Positions 7,842 to 15,829 of a DNA stretch of 64,000 nt are shown one piece after another (position 1 is the first letter of the stretch; each line of letters starts with the position of its first letter). Where the stretch lies: assembly GCF_030758455.1 (NCBI RefSeq), contig NZ_CP132353.1, forward strand, positions 3,286,001-3,350,000, given 5' to 3'. The translations under genes and the position numbers were made by a program. A model generated the notes under the pieces. That model was not told the DNA's origin. It searched no databases and saw only the letters and a list, made by a program, of their open reading frames with translations. This stretch comes from Erwinia pyri (GTDB lineage: Bacteria; Pseudomonadota; Gammaproteobacteria; Enterobacterales; Enterobacteriaceae).

Positions 7842-9995
7842 TTACAGGAACGTATAAGAGAGCGTAGCGCCCACGCCGTAATTACGCCCTGGCGCCGGCT
7901 CGTAGTAACGGCCATTGCCTTCGTTGACGATCACTGAGCCTACATATTCTTTGTCAAAAAGATTATCGACGCGGCTGAACAGGTCCAGAGACCACTTATC
8001 CCAGCCAAATTTATAGCCCGCGTTCAGGCCAACCACCGTATAAGAAGGCGCTTTTGCGTTGTTTTCATCATCGGCCTGAATGCTGCTCATGTAGCGAATA
8101 TCGGCCCCCGCATGCAGCCCCTGCTCCGGCAGCCAGCCCAGCGATGCATAGCCCATGTTTTTCGCTACGCCCGGCAGACGATTGCCGGAAGGGGTACAGT
8201 TACCGCTGTCATCGCAGGTTTCATTACGATAGGTGGCATCCAGCCAGGTCCAGGCCATTTTCATCTGCCAGTTTTCAGCAAACTGCTGGTCGAAGGAGAG
8301 CTCCACGCCACGGCGGCGCGTTTTGCCTGCGTTCTTATAAACTGAACGCCCCGCTTCACTGTCAGCGACCACCAGCTCGTTGTCGGTGTTGGTCTGGAAG
8401 AGCGCGGCGGTCAGCAGGCCATAACCCAGGCGGGTTTTACTGCCCAACTCAAAGGTGTCGCTGGTGGAGGGCTTCAGCCCCAGGTTCAGGCCGGTCTGGC
8501 TGCCGTTCACCGAACGGTAGGAGAGTTCATTAATGGTCGGCGTCTCAAAGCCACGCCCCGCTGAGAAATAGAGGTTCCAGGCATCGGTGACCGCATAGTT
8601 CAGCGAGCCCATCGGCAGCAGCTTGTGATAGCGTTTGCTGCCGCTGTCATCGCCGTTGCCGGGAGTGACATAGTAGTCTTCAGAATCAAAGCTTACAGTG
8701 CTGTAACGCACACCGGCATCCAGCGTCCATTTTGGCGTCAGCGCCCAACTGCTCTGCAGGTAAGGGTCCAGGTTCCACATCACATTCTTTTCGTTGCGAC
8801 GCTGGCTGCCCTTCTCGCCATATTCCGGCACGCCATTAACCAGGTTGTAGTTTTCAAATCCCTGACGGCGCTCGGTCATGGTCTCGTAATCCAGGCCGCC
8901 GATCACGCTGAACGGCACGGAACCGATCTGGTCCTGATGCTTCCAGCGGGTGTCGACGCCGGAATATTTGCGCTCCAGCACAATGACGCCGCCAGCATGG
9001 GTTGGATTGCGCTGTGGGGCCTGAGGAATAGACTGATATTGCGTGGTATGGCGCTCCCCGTGCCAGGTGGTCAGGGTGAGCTGGTCGTTCTCGCTCATCT
9101 CCCGCTGATAGCGCAGGCCAACCTGGGTCTGGTCAAGACTCTTACGGGTGTTGTAGCTGTCACCGCGTGGCGACTGGCGAGGATCCGCTTTCCACTCTTC
9201 GCGGGAGAGGCCGCCCGGATCGTTGGCATCAACCGACACGCTGTTCAGCATCAGGGTGAGCGTGCTGACATCATCCAGGCGCACGCCCAGCTTTGCATTG
9301 CCGAGGTTTTTCTGGGTGCCGCTGTGGTCACGGTAGCCGTGCGTGGTAAAGCGTGAGCCGGAAATGGTGTAATTCACATCGCCCGCCTGGGTACCGTCAC
9401 CGGTAGCGCCGCTGGCTTTAACGCTGTTACGCCAGCTGCCGTAGCTGCCGTAGTAAGTCCCCGCCGTCAGCGTGGTGGGCTGGCTACCGGTCTGGGTATC
9501 GATATTGACCACGCCGCCGGAGGCATTGCCATACAGAGCGGAGTAAGGGCCGCGCAGCACGTCGACCTTATCGATGGAGTTAATGTCAATGTTAGAGGTC
9601 TGCCCCTGCCCGTCCGGCATAGTGGCGGGGATGCCATCCACATAAACCCGCACGCCGCGAACGCCATACATTGAGCGGCTGCCGAAGCCCCGTACGGAAA
9701 GCTGAAGATCCTGTGCGTAGTTCTGACGGTTCTGGATCTGCAGGCCAGGGACGCTGCCTAACCCTTCCGAAAGATTAACCTGCGCCGTGCTGTTGCGCAG
9801 ATCGTCCCCGCTCACCACGCTGACGGCGGCAGGCGTATCCAGTTCAGACAATCCGCTACGCTGCTTAACAACCATCAGGGTATTGCCCTGGGCAGCAGCA
9901 TCTCCGCTCTGAACGGTGGGCGATTGAGCATAACTCACGACAGGCTGCAGTAAACACAGCGGCGTAATTAGTAAGGCAGACGTTTTGTTGTTCAC
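7842..9995 (-). CDS. pqqU: TonB-dependent receptor for PQQ (PqqU/YncD family)
   Basis: A 717-residue outer-membrane receptor with a signal peptide (PVVSYAQ) and plug domain. It matches the E. coli YncD family in many segments: SELDTPAAVSVV, NLSEGLGSVPGLQIQNRQN, GFGSRSMYG, YVDGIPATMPDGQGQTS, and a C-terminal barrel with DNLFDKEYVGSVIVNEGNGRYYEP. YncD was renamed PqqU after being shown to import pyrroloquinoline quinone. Here it is transcribed toward gcd, whose cofactor is PQQ; the gap to gcd is 147 bases. This neighbourhood supports the assignment independently of sequence. The upstream region carries a TGTACA inverted repeat. Confidence 0.9.
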   Translation of the reverse strand: MNNKTSALLITPLCLLQPVVSYAQSPTVQSGDAAAQGNTLMVVKQRSGLSELDTPAAVSVVSGDDLRNSTAQVNLSEGLGSVPGLQIQNRQNYAQDLQLSVRGFGSRSMYGVRGVRVYVDGIPATMPDGQGQTSNIDINSIDKVDVLRGPYSALYGNASGGVVNIDTQTGSQPTTLTAGTYYGSYGSWRNSVKASGATGDGTQAGDVNYTISGSRFTTHGYRDHSGTQKNLGNAKLGVRLDDVSTLTLMLNSVSVDANDPGGLSREEWKADPRQSPRGDSYNTRKSLDQTQVGLRYQREMSENDQLTLTTWHGERHTTQYQSIPQAPQRNPTHAGGVIVLERKYSGVDTRWKHQDQIGSVPFSVIGGLDYETMTERRQGFENYNLVNGVPEYGEKGSQRRNEKNVMWNLDPYLQSSWALTPKWTLDAGVRYSTVSFDSEDYYVTPGNGDDSGSKRYHKLLPMGSLNYAVTDAWNLYFSAGRGFETPTINELSYRSVNGSQTGLNLGLKPSTSDTFELGSKTRLGYGLLTAALFQTNTDNELVVADSEAGRSVYKNAGKTRRRGVELSFDQQFAENWQMKMAWTWLDATYRNETCDDSGNCTPSGNRLPGVAKNMGYASLGWLPEQGLHAGADIRYMSSIQADDENNAKAPSYTVVGLNAGYKFGWDKWSLDLFSRVDNLFDKEYVGSVIVNEGNGRYYEPAPGRNYGVGATLSYTFL

Positions 9996-10439
9996 AGGAT
10001 CGGTTCGTTGTTTAAAAGTTTATCCGTCAAAAGCTCCTCAACTGAGTGTACAAAAGGTTTTTTGTACAGCTCATCGCGGTTGAGAAACGCGCACAGCAAT
10101 GCTGGAAAAGTATACAAGCAGTTTCGAAACTTGCCCGCCAGATCCCCTACAAAATAGAAGGCATTAGCGCAATCAGTCGAGTAAAACGGCTGTTCAAATG
10201 CGAAGAATAAGGGGAAAGTGTCAAAATCGGCAAAGAGTGTAGCACTCAATAATTGGTTTGCGAACTTTTGTAGCCTGTTTAGCTGAATTGATTCAGTCAC
10301 ACCCCACAAAATGATAACAAGCTCCTGACAAAGGCGCTCAACGCGCGGTTTCCCCCTCTACTTGCCAGGGTTTTCGGGAGGGGAAATTTAACAAACTCCC
10401 CGCTATACTCAACCCATTACACGATGAAAAGGATGCATT
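9996..10439. promoter_or_regulatory. Divergent intergenic region between pqqU and the lipoprotein gene
   Basis: 444 bases without a convincing gene. At 10047-10068 there is a perfect inverted repeat, TGTACAAAA, four bases, TTTTGTACA, about 50 bases upstream of pqqU. No clear Fur box was seen. The ribosome binding site for the plus-strand gene is AAAAGGA at about 10428. Confidence 0.5.
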
Positions 10440-10832
10440 ATGGAGCGGCAGGATAGAGCCATTTTTAACGAGACGGGATTCTGCCGGCGAGCAGGGAGAA
10501 TTTCCGTCGCCGCCGCGTTGGTGTTGTTAACAGCCTGTTCATCCGGTGAGCGGGGCATGATCTGTCAGGGAAATCTGCAGACGCTGGATGGCCGCAGCCT
10601 GGGCAACCTTGAGGGTAAAATTGTCGATCGTTTCACCTCTTTCAGCGTGACGCTACCGGAAAGCGTAGTGGAAAGCGGCCCTTTGCACTCAGCGGACCGG
10701 CAGCAATATGTCCCTTCCGCGGTGACGAAAGAGGGCTGGCTGGCGATGCGGCTCTCTGATACCCGCTTTATGGTGGTGAATGCGCCGCAGGACAAAGTCT
10801 TTACCTTTAGCTGCCCTTCCCGCTCGATTTGA
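10440..10832 (+). CDS. Small lipoprotein of unknown function
   Basis: A 130-residue protein. A basic N-terminus (CRRAGR) precedes a hydrophobic stretch ending in the lipobox LLTAC, so the mature protein begins at about Cys-33 and is lipidated. The rest is polar with further cysteines near the start of the mature part and near the C-terminus (FSCPS), perhaps a disulphide. I do not recognise the family. It has a clear ribosome binding site and stands 59 bases before the iron alcohol dehydrogenase gene on the same strand, so the two may be co-transcribed. Confidence 0.65.
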   Translation: MERQDRAIFNETGFCRRAGRISVAAALVLLTACSSGERGMICQGNLQTLDGRSLGNLEGKIVDRFTSFSVTLPESVVESGPLHSADRQQYVPSAVTKEGWLAMRLSDTRFMVVNAPQDKVFTFSCPSRSI

Positions 10833-10891
10833 TCTTTAGCCGCCCGGCAAGGTAGCCTGTCTGCTCTGTTTCTGACCCTACTGGAAAACCG

Positions 10892-12031
10892 ATGAGCACC
10901 AGCCAGATGATAGCTAACCGTCACACCTTTTTTGGCCGCGGAAGCCTGCGTGAACTGCTGCCGCTGCTGCAGAAAGAGGTTCAGCCTACCTTACTCTTTT
11001 GTGGTCGCTCCTTTCTGCAAAGCGCGACGTGGCAGGCGCTGAAAGACGATCTGACGCCGCTGCTGCTGGGGCATGAGATTGTCAGCCACGAAGCCTCGCC
11101 TGATGAGATCGACAGCTGGGTGGCGCGCTGGCGTGGTAAGGTCGCACGGGTAGTCGCCATTGGCGGCGGCAGCGTGCTGGATGCGGCAAAAGCCTTTGCG
11201 GCGCTGAGCCAGCATCCGCTCAACACCTTGCGCTATCTGGAAAAAGTCGGCGACACGCCGGTTACTGGCGCTACGCTGCCGCTGATTGCTGTTCCTACCA
11301 CGGCGGGCACCGGCAGCGAGGTTACGCAGAACGCCGTGGTCACAGACAAAGCCGGGATTAAAGTGAAAGCCTCGCTGCGCCACGCCAACTTTGTCCCTGA
11401 TATTGCGATTCTGGACCCTGACCTGCTGCGCGGCGCGCCCGATCATGTGCTGGCGTGCTGTGCGATTGACGCCTTCACCCACCTGTTTGAAGCTTACCTT
11501 TCCAGTAAAGGCAATTTCTTCAGCCGTCAGACAGCCCTGACGGGAATGCGGGCATTTATCAGCGCCTGGCCGCATCTCAATCGCGATGATGAACAGGGTG
11601 ACAGAGCGCGCGAGCAGATGATGTTTGCTTCCTGGCAAGGGGGCTTGTCGCTGAGCATGGCCGGTTTAGGGGTGATCCACGGCATTGCCGGAGAGCTGGG
11701 GGCGATAAAGGATTACCATCATGGTGAAGTGTGCGGGCGTTTACTGCTGCCCTTCCTGACGATACTCAGTAAGACGGAAGATGAACAGCAGCAGCTGTTA
11801 ATGGATGATTTAGCCACGGCACTGTTCCCGGGGTTTACCCTGCCGCCAGCCAGAATGTTGCAACACTGGCTCAGGGACAACGCCATCACCCCCTTCTGGC
11901 ACGATGCGCAGCCGCTGACGGCAGAGGAAGCAGAGTGGATCCTCGCACGCGCCAACAGCAAAAATTCGCTGGTGAGCTACAGCGAAGAGGAGCAGCGATT
12001 TATGCTGGAAGAGGCTTACTCGATCGCTTAA
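10892..12031 (+). CDS. Iron-containing (group III) alcohol dehydrogenase
   Basis: A 379-residue Fe-ADH family oxidoreductase. The NAD(P)-binding motif GGGSVLDAAKAFA lies near residue 91, followed by PTTAGTGSEVT (about 134). Metal ligands are seen in DAFTHLFEAY and in GVIHGIAGELGAIKDYHHGEVCG, giving the Asp-His-His-His set expected. The substrate cannot be read from sequence; relatives reduce aldehydes or oxidise short alcohols. It is followed by a shared terminator and converges with the pdxI-like gene. Confidence 0.88.
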   Translation: MSTSQMIANRHTFFGRGSLRELLPLLQKEVQPTLLFCGRSFLQSATWQALKDDLTPLLLGHEIVSHEASPDEIDSWVARWRGKVARVVAIGGGSVLDAAKAFAALSQHPLNTLRYLEKVGDTPVTGATLPLIAVPTTAGTGSEVTQNAVVTDKAGIKVKASLRHANFVPDIAILDPDLLRGAPDHVLACCAIDAFTHLFEAYLSSKGNFFSRQTALTGMRAFISAWPHLNRDDEQGDRAREQMMFASWQGGLSLSMAGLGVIHGIAGELGAIKDYHHGEVCGRLLLPFLTILSKTEDEQQQLLMDDLATALFPGFTLPPARMLQHWLRDNAITPFWHDAQPLTAEEAEWILARANSKNSLVSYSEEEQRFMLEEAYSIA

Positions 12032-12143
12032 CAGCAGCGAGCTTATGCCCTCTTTCAACAAGCTGTGGCGTATTGCCTGAATATGCACCCACCCCACTAC
12101 AAGGCTTTGCCCGCATATAGCGGTTTTATCGCGAAACACACTA

Positions 12144-12178
12144 CGGCGTCCGGGTTGCCTTCCGGACGCCGTTTCTTT
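12144..12178. terminator. Intrinsic terminator between convergent genes
   Basis: GGCGTCCGG, loop, CCGGACGCC, then GTTTCTTT. It lies after the iron alcohol dehydrogenase and before the end of the aldo/keto reductase gene. Confidence 0.75.
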
Positions 12179-12191
12179 ACTGTCCGGGCGT

Positions 12192-13046
12192 TCAGCCCAT
12201 ATTGTTCAGTGTTTCGAGCGCCTCCCCGGACAACGTCAGCCTGACGGCAGCCATATTCTCCTGCAGATGCGTCACCGATGAGGTCCCCGGGATCAACATA
12301 ATATTTGGCGAGCGCTGCAACAGCCAGGCGAGCGCTACCTGCATTGGCGTGGCATTCAGCGCCTGAGCGACTTCAGACAGCCCGGCAGACTGCAACGGCG
12401 TAAATCCACCCAGCGGGAAGAACGGCACATAGGCGATGCCCTGTTTTGCCAGCGTCTCCACCAGCTCATCATCCTGTCGGTTCGCCAGATTATAGAGATT
12501 CTGCACGCAGGCGATCGGCGTCATCCGCTGAGCATCTTCAACCTGTTTCGGCGTAACGTTGCTTAAACCGATATGGCGGATCAGGCCACGCTCTTTCAGC
12601 TGCAGTAACGCCGCCAGCGGTGCTTCAAGAGAGCCTTCCTGAGGTTTATGCACGTTTAACATGCTCCGCAGGTTGACGACCTCCAGCCTCTCCAGCCCGA
12701 GGTTATGCAGGTTCTCCTCTACCGCACGGGTCAGCTCTTCGGCACTAAAAGCGGGGAGCCAGCCCCCTTTTTCGTCCCGACGGCAGCCCACTTTGGTGAC
12801 CAGAGTGAGCGAGCTGGCATAAGGGTGCAGCGCTTTTTTGATCAGCTGGTTAGTGATATGCGGCCCGTAAAAATCGGACGTATCGATCATTTCAACGCCG
12901 GACGCTACGGCTGCGCGCAGTACATTCACGGCGGCAGCTTCATCTGCGGGCGGGCCAAAAACGCCAGGACCGGCGAGCTGCATTGCGCCATAGCCCATCC
13001 GGTTAAGTTGTCGATCGCCAAGCGTATAAGTGAGTGAAACAGTCAT
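12192..13046 (-). CDS. pdxI: Aldo/keto reductase, PdxI (YdbC)-like pyridoxal reductase
   Basis: A 284-residue AKR. I start at ATG 13046, which has an AGGAG site; the longer open frame upstream has none. It closely follows E. coli YdbC, recently identified as the NADPH-dependent pyridoxal reductase PdxI: LNRMGYGAMQLAGPGVFGPP at the N-terminus, DTSDFYGPHITNQ with the catalytic aspartate and tyrosine, VTKVGCRRDE with the lysine, then HIGLSNV, and FFPLGGFTPLQS and LIPGTSSV near the C-terminus. It acts in B6 salvage if the orthology holds. A LysR regulator is divergent 97 bases away and may control it. Confidence 0.85.
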   Translation of the reverse strand: MTVSLTYTLGDRQLNRMGYGAMQLAGPGVFGPPADEAAAVNVLRAAVASGVEMIDTSDFYGPHITNQLIKKALHPYASSLTLVTKVGCRRDEKGGWLPAFSAEELTRAVEENLHNLGLERLEVVNLRSMLNVHKPQEGSLEAPLAALLQLKERGLIRHIGLSNVTPKQVEDAQRMTPIACVQNLYNLANRQDDELVETLAKQGIAYVPFFPLGGFTPLQSAGLSEVAQALNATPMQVALAWLLQRSPNIMLIPGTSSVTHLQENMAAVRLTLSGEALETLNNMG

Positions 13047-13143
13047 AGCGGATCTCCTGAGTAAGTGACCCACTGATTGTAGCGACCACGTTACTGTGCA
13101 ACTATCCGCTAAAATAACGACAGAGTGTACGGGGAGGCGGACA

Positions 13144-14046
13144 ATGAAGCTGGATATCACGCTGTTGCATGCAGTGGTAGCGGTTGCCAAAGCGGGTGGC
13201 TTTCGTGAGGCCGCGCGCGTCACCGGCAGTAACCCCTCACGTCTGAGCGATGCGGTGCGGCGTGCGGAGCAGCAGCTCGGCGTGAGGCTGTTCCACCGCA
13301 CTACCCGAACCGTTGCGCTAACCGAAGTTGGCAGGACGCTGATGGAACGACTGCTGCCCGCCATGAACGAGGTAGAGTCTGCGCTGGATGACATCAATCG
13401 TTTCCGTGAAACGCCCGCAGGCACATTAAGGCTCAACGTGCCGGTCAGCGCCTCCCGGCTGATCCTGCCCGCTATCGTCCCCGCCTTTCTGGCCCGCTAT
13501 CCTGACATTCAGCTGGAAGTGGTGGCGGAGAGCAACGTTCAGGATGTCTTCCGCGACGGATGTGACGCCGGGATCCGCTATGACGAAACGCTGGAGCAGG
13601 ATGTGATAGCCCTTCCCATTGGTCCACGCCAGCAGCGTTTCGCCCTGGCTGCCTCTCCGGCCTATCTCGACCAGGCCGGGCGCCCCATCCACCCGCACGA
13701 GTTGATACAGCACCGCTGCATTCGCGGTCGGTTCGCCAGCGGCGTGGTGCCGGAGTGGGAATTCGAAAAAGAGGGCGAGCTGCTCAAGGTGAAACCGGCG
13801 GGCCAGCTGCTGGTAAGTATCGGCAGCGGCATGGATCTGGCCGTGGAGACAGCTATTGCGGGCGGCGGGATCCTCTACCTGTTTGAAGAGTGGCTCAAGC
13901 CGGCGTTTGAGAGCGGCAAGCTTGAACCGGTCATGCAGCCCTGGTGGCTGACGTTTCCTGGCCCCTGGCTCTATTATCCTGACCGCCGCCTGATCCCCGC
14001 CCCGCTGCGCGCCTTTATCGATTTTGTGCGTGAAGCTGGCAGCTAA
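13144..14046 (+). CDS. LysR-family transcriptional regulator
   Basis: A 300-residue LysR protein. ATG 13144 is chosen because GGGGAGG precedes it and the helix-turn-helix then begins at once (LDITLLHAVVAVAKAGGFREAARVTGSNPSRLSDAVRRAE). The variant NPSRLSDAVRR recognition helix and RLFHRTTRTVALTEVG are typical. The effector domain (residues about 90-300) has the periplasmic-binding fold pattern. It is divergent from the PdxI-like gene across a 97-base gap, the classic LysR arrangement with its target. The ligand is unknown. Confidence 0.88.
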   Translation: MKLDITLLHAVVAVAKAGGFREAARVTGSNPSRLSDAVRRAEQQLGVRLFHRTTRTVALTEVGRTLMERLLPAMNEVESALDDINRFRETPAGTLRLNVPVSASRLILPAIVPAFLARYPDIQLEVVAESNVQDVFRDGCDAGIRYDETLEQDVIALPIGPRQQRFALAASPAYLDQAGRPIHPHELIQHRCIRGRFASGVVPEWEFEKEGELLKVKPAGQLLVSIGSGMDLAVETAIAGGGILYLFEEWLKPAFESGKLEPVMQPWWLTFPGPWLYYPDRRLIPAPLRAFIDFVREAGS

Positions 14047-14196
14047 AGCCCGCCCTTAGTCAGCTTTTTGCAAGCTAAGCGTAAATTTAGCGTTAAGAAG
14101 GCTGTTCTTAAGACTATTCATCTTGTTCTTGGGTGGCGAACTCCCCAAATTGGCTTTATCAACAAAAGGTTGGTCGATACCAACAGGGGAAAAAAG

Positions 14197-14607
14197 ATGA
14201 AAAAATCAGGCACTGTTATCCTTTCTGCGCTGCTGTTTGCCACCGCCAGCCTGAGCGCATTTGCTGAAGGTCCGCAGCAGGGTCATGACGAGCAGGTAAA
14301 GCGCCCACCGCAGGGCAGCCAGCAGCAGCATGGTCAGCCTGAGGGGCATAACGCACAGCCTCATCAGAGTGAGCATCGCGAGCCGCAGCACCAGCAGTCA
14401 AACCATCAGCAGGCACGCCATGCAGAATTCCACCGTGGCCGTCCGCTTCCGAAGAAGTATCGTGGTGAAAGTTATCAGGTTACCGACTGGCATAAACGTG
14501 GCCTGAAAGCCCCACCGGCCGGGCATCGCTGGCAGAACGTCGACGGCAACTACGTGCTGATCGCGGTGGCCACTGGCGTAATCACCTCAATTATCACGCA
14601 TCAGTAA
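14197..14607 (+). CDS. RcnB-family periplasmic protein (paralogue 1)
   Basis: A 136-residue exported protein with signal peptide (ILSALLFATASLSAFA) and a His/Gln-rich mature N-terminus that could bind metal. The C-terminal 60 residues match the RcnB family: G-R-x-LPKKYRGESYQVTDWHKRGLKAPPAGHRWQNVDGNYVLIAVATGVITS-like. RcnB influences nickel/cobalt balance in E. coli; many plant-associated bacteria carry several diverged copies of unknown role. ATG 14197 follows an AGGGGA site. A second, glycine/His-rich paralogue converges on it from the other side of a shared terminator. Confidence 0.8.
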   Translation: MKKSGTVILSALLFATASLSAFAEGPQQGHDEQVKRPPQGSQQQHGQPEGHNAQPHQSEHREPQHQQSNHQQARHAEFHRGRPLPKKYRGESYQVTDWHKRGLKAPPAGHRWQNVDGNYVLIAVATGVITSIITHQ

Positions 14608-14630
14608 CCCAATCTTCTCCGGGAAAGATA

Positions 14631-14662
14631 AAAAGCCCGCCAGAATCTGGCGGGGCTTTTTT
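14631..14662. terminator. Bidirectional intrinsic terminator between the two RcnB-like genes
   Basis: AAAAGCCCGCCAGA, short loop, TCTGGCGGGGCTTTTTT-type stem; A-run and T-run on either side serve both convergent genes. Confidence 0.85.
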
Positions 14663-14770
14663 ACGGCTATCACCCTGTAGAGCAACGGGTAAATCTGAAG
14701 ATGCCTGCGCGGGTGATAAGGGAAAGCGCTCTTGAGGGCCGGCACATATTGTCCCAGCCCTCCGGTAAAC

Positions 14771-15223
14771 TTAGTTGAAGGCGTTATTCAGCAGGATAGA
14801 GGTAATAATGCCGGTCGCTGCGGCAATCAGCACATAGTTGCCGTCAATATAAGCCCAGTGTTCGCCGCGAGGCGGCTCACGCAGCCCACGCTCGTGCCAG
14901 TTACTCACGCGATAATCGTCACCGCGGAAGCGTGGCGGCATGCGTTCCCCACGACGGAAGTCATGGCCCTGCCAGGCAAAGCGGTCGCGCGATTCATAAT
15001 GACGATCCGGACCCCGTCCACGATCGTCATGGCCATGATAGTCGCCGCGGCCATCATGGCCATGGTCCGGGCCACGACCCGGGCCACCGTGGCCGTCGGG
15101 GCCACCGTGTCCACCCTGCTGATGCCACTGCTGTCCCGGAGGCCCATCAGCCTGCGTCACGGCAGAGAACAGGGTGCTCGCTGTAAAGACGGTCATCAAA
15201 AGTGCCAGAGTCGTTTTTTTCAT
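14771..15223 (-). CDS. RcnB-family periplasmic protein (paralogue 2, His/Gly-rich)
   Basis: A 150-residue exported protein: signal peptide (TTLALLMTVFTASTLFSAVTQA), a low-complexity segment rich in Gly, His, Asp and Arg (residues about 27-75, with repeated GHGG/GPD units), then an RcnB domain ending NYVLIAAATGIITSILLNN. The C-terminal domain shares the pattern RGDDYRVSNWHERGLREPP with paralogue 1 across the terminator, so the pair probably arose by inverted duplication and divergence. The His/Asp-rich segment suggests divalent metal binding. Immediately beyond is the dspEF locus, transcribed in the same direction. Confidence 0.8.
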   Translation of the reverse strand: MKKTTLALLMTVFTASTLFSAVTQADGPPGQQWHQQGGHGGPDGHGGPGRGPDHGHDGRGDYHGHDDRGRGPDRHYESRDRFAWQGHDFRRGERMPPRFRGDDYRVSNWHERGLREPPRGEHWAYIDGNYVLIAAATGIITSILLNNAFN

Positions 15224-15416
15224 GGGTCTGTCCTCAATTTGCTCACGGCTTCTGTTGCGCCGCTGAAGGAGACTATCGACTACTCTGGCCCGGAAAAATA
15301 GTTCCTAATGTCTTAAAACCCAGAGACTTACGCTGTTTTACTCCTTCTTATCACTTCCTTAACACTATGAGTGAATTAAGGAGCTGGCTGACAAGAAGGA
15401 TTTGTGTTAAAGCGGC

Positions 15417-15827
15417 TCACGCTGGCTGATGGAGCTCCATGATGAACTCCCGGACCTGCTGCGCCTGCAGCATAAACCCCTCCAGGCTTTGTGCAAACAG
15501 CCGCTCATCCAGAGTCGCAACGGGAAGCTGGCTGCAGAGCCTGAGGCTCTCTTCAGCATCCAGCGCCAGCCAGCACCCCCGCATGGCATTCATCTCGAAG
15601 TTCAGCGCAAGCAGCGTTTTCAACCTCTCAGGAGCGGCATCGCCTTGTAACGTCTCGATCCGGCAGTGAAAGAGCACGCTGTCGCTCCCCTGCGGCAGCT
15701 CGATAATCGCCACCTCCTGCTGGTGCCGATCAAACAGGGCGCACACGCCCTCCTTTAAACTCAACGGGGCCTTTATCCTGCGGCCATAAAGGTTCAGAAA
15801 ATGGTTAAGCTGTTCAGTGGCTGACAT
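15417..15827 (-). CDS. dspF: DspF/WtsF type III secretion chaperone (CesT family)
   Basis: A 136-residue acidic protein lying two bases after the dspE stop. Size, position and sequence (LNHFLNLYGRRI at the N-terminus, LLALNFEMNAMRGCWLALD in the middle, an acidic C-terminal helix) fit the CesT-like chaperones that bind the N-terminus of AvrE-family effectors and keep them secretion-competent. Order dspE-dspF is that of Erwinia amylovora and of wtsE-wtsF in Pantoea stewartii. It is presumably transcribed from the dspE hrp promoter. No clear terminator is visible behind it. Confidence 0.9.
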   Translation of the reverse strand: MSATEQLNHFLNLYGRRIKAPLSLKEGVCALFDRHQQEVAIIELPQGSDSVLFHCRIETLQGDAAPERLKTLLALNFEMNAMRGCWLALDAEESLRLCSQLPVATLDERLFAQSLEGFMLQAQQVREFIMELHQPA

Positions 15828-15829
15828 GA

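Noticed and set aside
9992..10309. A 105-codon open frame on the minus strand upstream of pqqU
   Set aside because: No ribosome binding site, no recognisable domain, and it overlaps the pqqU start and promoter; composition looks non-coding.
13096..13143. Longer N-terminus for the LysR regulator
   Set aside because: The helix-turn-helix starts right after ATG 13144, which has the better ribosome binding site.
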